A stretch of DNA of 64,000 nucleotides from Bog-756 sp963829235 (lineage in GTDB: Bacteria > Actinomycetota > Acidimicrobiia > Acidimicrobiales > RAAP-2): contig CAWHIF010000006.1 of assembly GCA_963829235.1 (NCBI GenBank), positions 248,001-312,000 on the forward strand, in the 5' to 3' direction. The position numbers and the translations under genes were made by a program. Shown here piece by piece: positions 58,399-64,000 of this stretch. Below the pieces are notes generated by a model, which searched no databases, was not told the origin of the DNA, and was given only the letters and a program-made list of their open reading frames with translations. Position 1 is the stretch's first letter. Every line of letters starts with the position of its first letter.

Positions 58399-59613
58399 CT
58401 AGTTGATGTGGACGCCGGAGATGGCCCGGCTGATGATCAGGCGCTGGATCTCGCTGGTCCCCTCGAAGATGGTGTAGATCTTCGAATCACGGTGCCAACG
58501 CTCGACGGGATGGTCGCGGATGTAGCCGTACCCGCCCATGATCTGGATGGCTTCCTCGGTGACGTAGACCGCGGTCTCACCGGCGTACAGCTTGGACATC
58601 GAGCCTTCACCCGAGGTGAACTCCTTGCCGTTCCGGCCCATCCACGAAGCCCGCCAGATGAGCAGCCGGGATGCGTCGATGCGGGTCTTCATATCGGCCA
58701 ACTTGAAGGCGATGGCCTGGTTTTCGATGATGGCCCGACCGAACGCCTTGCGCTCCTTGGCATAGTCGAGCGAGTACTCGTAGGCGGCTCGGGCGATTCC
58801 GAGGGCCTGGGCCCCGACCGTCGGACGTGAGGCCTCGAAGGTCTTCATCGCCGCCTGGCTGGTCGAGCGCTTGCCCTCGCGGGCCCGGGCAAGCTTCTCG
58901 TCGAGCTTGTCCTTGCCTCCGAGGAGGCAGCGGCCCGGTACCCGGACCTCGTCGAGCAGGACCTCGGCGGTGTGGGAGGCGCGGATCCCCATCTTCTTGA
59001 ACTTCTGCCCCTGGGAGAGTCCCGGCGTGTTGGGCGGGACGATGAAACTGGCCTGTCCGCGTGACCCGAGCTCGGGGACGACCGAGGCCACCACCACGTG
59101 GATGTCGGCCATGCCGCCATTGGTGATCCAGGTCTTCGTCCCGTTCAGGACCCACTCGTCGTTGGCTTCGTCGTAGACCGCCCGGGTCCGCAGTGACGAC
59201 ACATCCGAGCCGGCGTCAGCCTCGGAGACCGCGAAGGCCGCCGTCTGGATCTTGTCGGGGGTACCGAAGCACTGCGGGCCCCACTCCATGAGCTGCTCCG
59301 GCGTGCCGTTGCTGGCGATCCCGGCCAGGCCCAGGGTGCTCCCGAAGATGGCCAGGGCGATGCCCGCATCGCCCCAGGACATCTCCTCGTTGGCGACGGG
59401 CAGCAGCAGTCCGGTGTCGTCGGAGAAGCACTGGATGATGAAGTCGAACGAGTAGAGGCCGATCCGGGCCGCCTCCTCGATGATCGGCCACGGGGTCTCC
59501 TCCCGCTCGTCCCATTCATGTCCGGCCGGGCGGATGACGTTCTCTGCGAAATCGTGCACCCACTTTTGGATCTGGAGTTGATCCTCGTTCAGGTCAAGTG
59601 AGAATTCAGCCAT
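58399..59613 (-). CDS. Acyl-CoA dehydrogenase
   Basis: A 404-residue FAD enzyme catalysing alpha,beta-dehydrogenation of an acyl-CoA and passing electrons to ETF. FAD/substrate blocks AFAVSEADAGSDVSSLRT, WVLNGTKTWITNGG and IQIMGGYGYIRDHPVERWHRDSKI are clear; the catalytic Glu is in TIFEGTSEIQR. Chain-length preference is not visible. The etfBA genes in the window encode its likely acceptor. A perfect palindrome overlies its promoter. Confidence 0.95.
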   Translation of the reverse strand: MAEFSLDLNEDQLQIQKWVHDFAENVIRPAGHEWDEREETPWPIIEEAARIGLYSFDFIIQCFSDDTGLLLPVANEEMSWGDAGIALAIFGSTLGLAGIASNGTPEQLMEWGPQCFGTPDKIQTAAFAVSEADAGSDVSSLRTRAVYDEANDEWVLNGTKTWITNGGMADIHVVVASVVPELGSRGQASFIVPPNTPGLSQGQKFKKMGIRASHTAEVLLDEVRVPGRCLLGGKDKLDEKLARAREGKRSTSQAAMKTFEASRPTVGAQALGIARAAYEYSLDYAKERKAFGRAIIENQAIAFKLADMKTRIDASRLLIWRASWMGRNGKEFTSGEGSMSKLYAGETAVYVTEEAIQIMGGYGYIRDHPVERWHRDSKIYTIFEGTSEIQRLIISRAISGVHIN

Positions 59614-59657
59614 GGTTCACTGCTCCGTTCCGGCCCTGGACGGGCCTCCACCCCTTA

Positions 59658-59673
59658 GTTACTACATAGTAAC
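59658..59673. promoter_or_regulatory. Palindromic operator over the acyl-CoA dehydrogenase promoter
   Basis: GTTACTACATAGTAAC is a perfect 7+2+7 inverted repeat. Read leftward it contains TACTAT, a good -10 hexamer 52 bases before the dehydrogenase ATG. A dimer bound here would block the promoter. TetR-family regulators of fatty-acid genes commonly use sites of this length and AT content. Confidence 0.65.
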
Positions 59674-59692
59674 CACGAAACGAAGACAGCGC

Positions 59693-59760
59693 CACCACCA
59701 CCGCCGGTACCGCACCTACCGCCGGTACCGCACCGACCGGCACCGCTCCTACCGGTGCAG
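59693..59760. repeat. Degenerate repeat upstream of the acyl-CoA dehydrogenase gene
   Basis: Imperfect units of the form ACCGCCGGTACCGCACC follow each other about three times. This lies between the cold-shock gene and the dehydrogenase promoter; the rest of that 259-base gap has no recognisable gene. Confidence 0.6.
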
Positions 59761-59872
59761 CGCCGGAGGCTCGGTCGGCGGACGCGGACCGGCCATGGCC
59801 GGCGGGGCGCGGGACGGCGCCGCCGCGGCTCAGGTGTGTGGGCCGCCAGGGCCTCGGGGAGGGAAGCCGGTT

Positions 59873-60085
59873 CTATGCGGGCTGGGCCAGGCGCACATCA
59901 ACGGCCTGGAGCCCCTTGGGCCCTTCCTGCAGCTCGAACTCGACAGCCTGACCCTCTTCGAGCGAGCGGAATCCGTTCATCTGGATGGCGGTGTGATGCA
60001 CGAACACATCGGCCCCTCCATCCGGTTGTGAAATGAAGCCGAAGCCCTTTTCTGCGTTGAACCACTTGACTGTTCCGGAAGCCAC
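59873..60085 (-). CDS. Cold-shock domain protein (CspA family)
   Basis: A 70-residue OB-fold RNA chaperone. RNP1 is KGFGFISQ, RNP2 is DVFVHHTAI; the N-terminal ASGTVKWFNAEKGFG is universal in the family. The GTG start is supported by an AAGGGG-type site about ten bases upstream; the open frame extends further but without similarity. A long leader, usual for cold-shock mRNAs, is likely. Confidence 0.95.
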   Translation of the reverse strand: MASGTVKWFNAEKGFGFISQPDGGADVFVHHTAIQMNGFRSLEEGQAVEFELQEGPKGLQAVDVRLAQPA

Positions 60086-60210
60086 GGTGGCATTCCCCTT
60101 TCCTCCACACGTGTAGTGCGCAGGCAGCCGCCGACGGGAGACTGGGCTCCGACCCCTGCCTGCGAGCGGGTCTTTGGACCACCTACCCAAGGTGACTTCC
60201 TGCCCGTCAA

Positions 60211-60238
60211 ACGCTAGCAGTCCTCTGCTCCGGATCAA
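60211..60238 (-). promoter_or_regulatory. Candidate promoter of the cold-shock gene
   Basis: On the leftward strand TTGATC (60238-60233) and TAGCGT (60216-60211) are separated by 16 bases. This would give a leader of about 120 bases, consistent with cold-shock control at the RNA level. Confidence 0.4.
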
Positions 60239-60276
60239 CAGCCAACGGGCCTCTCGGACCCCTGTTCACACGGCGT

Positions 60277-61692
60277 TCATTGACGGCGGATCCGGGTGCC
60301 GTCGGGGCCGTCCTCGACCACCCACCCCTTCTCCTCGAGCTCGGTGCGGAGCGCGTCGGCCCGGACCCAGTCACGCTCGGCGCGGGCCTGATCACGCAGA
60401 CGGACCAGCTCGGCGGTGGCGGGGTCGACCTCGTCTCCGGATCCGCCCCGCAGCGCCAAACCCAGCGCGGCGCAGAGCAACCCGGCGGTGGTGGCCGCCC
60501 GACCGGCGCCCACCATGTCGCCGGCATCGGCGGCGGCGTTGGCCCGTCGCACGAGATCGAACACCCCGGCCAGGGCCCCGGGGGTGTCGAGGTCATCGTC
60601 CATGCGCTCACGGAACCGGGTGACCGCGACCGAATCCAGTCCGTCCCCGCCGGCACCTCCGTTTCCGCCGTCGAGGCGCGGGTCCACCACCGGACCGGAA
60701 GCCAGGGGGTCGGCCAGGTCGAAGCGCCGGGCCAGTTCGTCCAGCCGGGCCAGTCCGGCCTCGGCGTCGGCCACCGTGTCCGGGGTCACCTCGATCGGCG
60801 ACCGGTAGTGGGACCGGAGCACCAAGAGCCGGTAGGCGCGGGCATCGCTGCGGGCCAACAGATCCGACAGGGAGGTGAAGTTGCCCAGGGACTTGGACAT
60901 CTTCTCCCCCTCCATGGTCACCCAGCCGTTGTGCATCCAGTGGCGGGCGAACTCGCGGCCCTCGGCCACGGCCTGGGCCCGCTCGTTCTCGTGGTGGGGG
61001 AAGATGAGGTCCTGTCCACCGCCGTGGAGCTCGAACCCGTCCCCGAGGAGATCGAGGGACATGACCACGCATTCGGTGTGCCATCCGGGCCGTCCCTCTC
61101 CCCAGGGCGCCGTCCACGACGGCTCGCCCCGCTTGGCCTTCTTCCAGAGCACGAAGTCGAGGGGGGACCGCTTGTCCTCGTCGGCCTCCACCCTGGCCCC
61201 GGCCCGCAGGGACTCGAGCGGCTGCCGGGCCAACAAGCCGTAGCCGGATACGTCCATCACCGAGAGGTAGACGCCGTCGCCCGTCTCGTAGGCGACGCCC
61301 CGGGCCACCAGGTCGGCCACCAGGTCGATCATCCGATCGACAAAGGCGGTGGCGTGGGGAGTCTCGTCGGGGCGGAGCACGCCGAGGGCGTCGATGATCT
61401 CCCACCACCGTGCCTCGTTGACCGCGGTGAACTCGTCGATGGGAATGCCCGCGGCGGCCGCGCCCTCGATGATCTTGTCGTCGATGTCGGTGATATTGGA
61501 CACGTAGGTGACATCGAGGCCGGTGAACAGCAGGTAGCGGCGGAGCACGTCGAAGACCAGGGCCATCCGGCCGTGGCCCAGGTGCGGTTCCCCGTCGACC
61601 GTGAGCCCGCACACATAGACCGAGACCTTTCCCGGCTGCCGGAGCCGGAGCGGAGCCACCTCGCCGGTGGCGGTGTCGTGGAGCTGGAGCAC
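60277..61692 (-). CDS. cysS: Cysteinyl-tRNA synthetase
   Basis: A 471-residue class I synthetase. The HIGH region is HLGHGR, KMSKS is GEKMSKSLGN, and zinc ligands are in YVCGLTV, WHTECVVMS and FPHHENERAQ. YVSNITDIDDKII is also conserved. The paralogue MshC was considered, but the DFVLWKKAKRGEPSW and GEGRPGWHTEC blocks and full C-terminal anticodon domain fit CysS. GTG 61692 starts at LQLHDTATGE and is leaderless by position. Confidence 0.95.
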   Translation of the reverse strand: MLQLHDTATGEVAPLRLRQPGKVSVYVCGLTVDGEPHLGHGRMALVFDVLRRYLLFTGLDVTYVSNITDIDDKIIEGAAAAGIPIDEFTAVNEARWWEIIDALGVLRPDETPHATAFVDRMIDLVADLVARGVAYETGDGVYLSVMDVSGYGLLARQPLESLRAGARVEADEDKRSPLDFVLWKKAKRGEPSWTAPWGEGRPGWHTECVVMSLDLLGDGFELHGGGQDLIFPHHENERAQAVAEGREFARHWMHNGWVTMEGEKMSKSLGNFTSLSDLLARSDARAYRLLVLRSHYRSPIEVTPDTVADAEAGLARLDELARRFDLADPLASGPVVDPRLDGGNGGAGGDGLDSVAVTRFRERMDDDLDTPGALAGVFDLVRRANAAADAGDMVGAGRAATTAGLLCAALGLALRGGSGDEVDPATAELVRLRDQARAERDWVRADALRTELEEKGWVVEDGPDGTRIRRQ

Positions 61693-61698
61693 GCAGGG

Positions 61699-61705
61699 TA
61701 CGGTA
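61699..61705. promoter_or_regulatory. Overlapping divergent -10 boxes of cysS and valS
   Basis: The 7-mer TACGGTA reads as TACGGT rightward (ending 9 bases before the valS ATG) and as TACCGT leftward (ending 7 bases before the cysS GTG). The two starts are only 21 bases apart, so both promoters must use the same few bases in opposite directions. Confidence 0.55.
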
Positions 61706-61713
61706 ACCCGATC

Positions 61714-64000
61714 ATGGCGAGTGACTCGAACCGACCGGCGGCCACTGCGCTCGCACCCTCGGGAATCCCCGACAAGCCCGGGTTGGAGGGGCTGGAGTCG
61801 AAGTGGTCGACCTGGTGGGAGGAGCAGGGCATCTACGCCTTCGACCGCACCGCCACCCGTTCCGAGGTCTTCTCCATCGACACTCCGCCGCCCACCGTGT
61901 CCGGATCGCTGCACATCGGCCACGTCTTCTCGTATACCCATACCGACACCGTGGCCCGCTTCCAGCGCATGCGGGGCCGGGCCGTGTTCTACCCCATGGG
62001 ATGGGACGACAACGGGCTGCCCACCGAGCGGAGGGTGCAGAACTACTTCGGGGTCCGCTGCGACCCGGGCCTTCCCTTCGATCCCGGGTTCGAGCCACCG
62101 GCAAAGCCGGGCAAGGAACCCATCTCCATCTCGCGTCCCAACTTCGTGGCACTGTGCCACCGGCTGACCGCGGAGGACGAGCAGGTCTTCGAGCGCCTGT
62201 GGCGGTCGCTCGGATTGTCGGTGGACTGGTCGCACACCTATGCCACCATCTCCCAACAGGCACAGCGGGTCTCCCAGCGCGGCTTCCTCCGCCTGGCCCG
62301 GCGGGGCGAGGTGGCCCAGCACACCGCGCCCACCCTGTGGGACGTCGACTTCCGGACCGCGGTGGCCCAGGCCGAGCTCGAGGACCGGGAGATCCCGGGC
62401 GCGTACCACCGACTGCGGTTCCCGCGGGCCGGCCACGACGGGGCCGTCGACATCGAGACCACCCGACCCGAGCTGCTGGCCGCATGCGTGGCCCTGGTGG
62501 CCCATCCCGAGGACGACCGGTACCGCGCCCTGTTCGGGACCGAGGTGGTCACGCCGCTCTTCGGTGCCCGGGTCGCGGTGGTCCCCCACGAGCTGGCCGA
62601 CCCCGAGAAGGGGTCGGGCATCGCCATGGTGTGCACCTTCGGCGACACCACCGACGTGGTCTGGTGGCGGGAGCTCTCGCTCCCCACCCGGACCATCGTG
62701 GGGCGGGACGGTCGCCTCCTCCCGGTCACCTGGGGCTCGGAGGGATGGGAGACCGACGACCCCGAGGGCGCGACCTCCGCCTACGGTGAGCTGGCCGGCC
62801 GTACCGTCAAGCAGGCCCAGGCCCGGATCGTCGAGCTCTTGCAGGAAGCCGGCGCCCTCATCGGGGCTCCGAGCCCGATCACCCACCCGGTCAAGTTCTA
62901 CGAGAAGGGCGAACGGCCCCTCGAGATCGTCTCGTCCCGCCAGTGGTTCGTCCAGACCCTGCCGCTCCGTGACCGCCTCCTGGCCCGGGGCGACGAGCTC
63001 CGGTGGCACCCGCCCTACATGGCCCACCGCTACCGGGCCTGGGTGGAGGGGCTCAACGGCGACTGGAACATCAGCCGGCAGCGGTTCTTCGGGGTGCCCT
63101 TTCCGGTCTGGTATCCGGTGGATGAAGCCGGCGAGGCCGTCTTCGACCGCCCGCTCTTCGCCGACGAGGACCGGCTCCCGGTCGACCCGTCGACCGACAG
63201 GCCCGACGGGTACATCGACGACCAGCGCGGGCAGCCCGGAGGGTTCGTCGGCGATCCCGACGTGATGGACACCTGGGCCACCTCCTCGCTCACCCCGCAG
63301 ATCGCCGGCGGATGGGAGGACGACCCCGATCTGTTCGGGCGCGTCTTCCCCATGGACCTCCGGCCCCAGGCCCACGAGATCATCCGCACCTGGCTGTTCG
63401 CCACCATCGTCCGCTCCGAGCTCGAGCACGCCGCACTGCCGTGGTCGGACGCGGCCATCTCCGGGTGGGTGCTCGACCCCGACCACAAGAAGATCTCCAA
63501 GTCGAAGGGGAATGTGGTCACCCCGCTCCCGCTCATCGAGAAGCACGGGGCGGACGCCCTCCGCTACTGGGCCGCGGGTGGGCGCCCGGGCACCGACACC
63601 GCGGTCGACGAGGGTCAGATGAAGGTCGGGCGGCGCCTGGCCATCAAGGTGCTCAACGCCTCTCGGTTCGCCCTCGGACGGATCGCCGCGGACGATGGGA
63701 CGGTCGCCGTCCCGCCGGTCGAGTTGGTGACCTACCCCATCGACCGGGCCATGCTGGCCCGGTTGGCATCGGTGGTCGACGAGGCCACGGCCGCCTTCGA
63801 GGGGTACGACTACGCCAGGGCCCTCGAGCGGACCGAGGCCTTCTTCTGGTCCTTCTGCGACGACTATCTCGAGCTGGTGAAGTCCCGGGCCTACGGCGAG
63901 GCCGGCGGCGGGGACGAGGCCGTCGGCGGCGGGGGCGGGGGCGGCGGGGGCGGGGCCGGCGATGCGGGGACGGACTCGGCCCGCGCCGCACTGGCCACCG
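61714..64000 (+). CDS. valS: Valyl-tRNA synthetase (3' end beyond window)
   Basis: Open for 762 codons to the window end. HIGH is LHIGHVFSYTH and KMSKS is KKISKSKGN; GWDDNGLPTERRVQNYFGV and the editing-domain region IETTRPELLAACVAL are those of the ValS form found in Streptomyces and archaea rather than the mycobacterial form. A run of ten glycines in the C-terminal part (about codons 730-750) is an unusual insertion in the anticodon-binding domain. ATG 61714 diverges from cysS. Confidence 0.95.
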   Translation, partial: MASDSNRPAATALAPSGIPDKPGLEGLESKWSTWWEEQGIYAFDRTATRSEVFSIDTPPPTVSGSLHIGHVFSYTHTDTVARFQRMRGRAVFYPMGWDDNGLPTERRVQNYFGVRCDPGLPFDPGFEPPAKPGKEPISISRPNFVALCHRLTAEDEQVFERLWRSLGLSVDWSHTYATISQQAQRVSQRGFLRLARRGEVAQHTAPTLWDVDFRTAVAQAELEDREIPGAYHRLRFPRAGHDGAVDIETTRPELLAACVALVAHPEDDRYRALFGTEVVTPLFGARVAVVPHELADPEKGSGIAMVCTFGDTTDVVWWRELSLPTRTIVGRDGRLLPVTWGSEGWETDDPEGATSAYGELAGRTVKQAQARIVELLQEAGALIGAPSPITHPVKFYEKGERPLEIVSSRQWFVQTLPLRDRLLARGDELRWHPPYMAHRYRAWVEGLNGDWNISRQRFFGVPFPVWYPVDEAGEAVFDRPLFADEDRLPVDPSTDRPDGYIDDQRGQPGGFVGDPDVMDTWATSSLTPQIAGGWEDDPDLFGRVFPMDLRPQAHEIIRTWLFATIVRSELEHAALPWSDAAISGWVLDPDHKKISKSKGNVVTPLPLIEKHGADALRYWAAGGRPGTDTAVDEGQMKVGRRLAIKVLNASRFALGRIAADDGTVAVPPVELVTYPIDRAMLARLASVVDEATAAFEGYDYARALERTEAFFWSFCDDYLELVKSRAYGEAGGGDEAVGGGGGGGGGGAGDAGTDSARAALAT

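Noticed and set aside
60277..61692. MshC (mycothiol cysteine ligase) as an alternative for cysS
   Set aside because: MshC is a CysS paralogue and the DUF3090 trio is often near it, but this protein has the full anticodon-side region and CysS-specific blocks around the zinc site.

Overview
The window reads as chromosomal DNA of a high-GC member of the Actinomycetota. Evidence: dense gene packing, GC-biased third codon positions, frequent GTG and TTG starts, a WhiB1 protein, DUF3107, the DUF3090/SCO1664/histidine-phosphatase trio, a PdtaS-type histidine kinase and a paired Get3/ArsA-like ATPase locus. A complete System I cytochrome c maturation operon and the general style fit class Acidimicrobiia better than mycobacteria or streptomycetes, but that placement is an inference. 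I see no rRNA, tRNA, CRISPR array, prophage, insertion sequence or replication origin; it looks like core genome.

Layout. 1-9.6 kb: end of an ABC-2 permease, aconitase, then a leftward group (hemolysin III-like protein, glutamine amidotransferase, PIG-L deacetylase), a DEAD-box helicase, ThiC and a Bcp peroxiredoxin. 9.6-21 kb: an Fpg/Nei glycosylase with an altered zinc finger, a FrhB-like iron-sulfur protein, an MMPL transporter with a palindrome in its leader, the histidine-phosphatase/DUF3090/SCO1664 trio, an acyltransferase-SGNH fusion, ETF alpha and beta, and a GDPD. 21-28.5 kb: whiB1 with a perfect CRP-type site, facing pdtaS (the Mycobacterium tuberculosis arrangement), then a PHP phosphatase, an O-methyltransferase, two Get3/ArsA-like ATPases, DUF3107 and a dGTPase-like HD protein. 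28.5-42.3 kb: DUF2252 and cyclopropane-synthase-like genes, an HNH/DUF222 protein, Mrp diverging from a SufR-like regulator plus cysteine desulfurase, several oxidoreductases and hydrolases, and an ArsR-SRPBCC fusion. 42.3-53 kb: a leftward run ech-gmd-ccdA-ccmABCDEFG-ccmH/I-maa; ccmD is only 50 codons and linked to both neighbours by 4-bp overlaps. 53-64 kb: a glycosyltransferase with no usual start codon, a TetR regulator, an ECF sigma/anti-sigma pair diverging from a ferritin-like diiron protein, DUF4395, a tyrosine phosphatase, an acyl-CoA dehydrogenase under a palindromic operator, a cold-shock protein, and divergent cysS and valS sharing an overlapping -10 box.

Two themes recur. First, at least ten genes have a TANNNT hexamer ending 6-9 bases before the start codon, the architecture of leaderless transcription in Actinobacteria. 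Second, short tandem repeats are common, many lying directly after stop codons; in four places the first unit contains the stop codon itself. Function, if any, of these stop-anchored repeats is unknown and is the least explained signal in the window.
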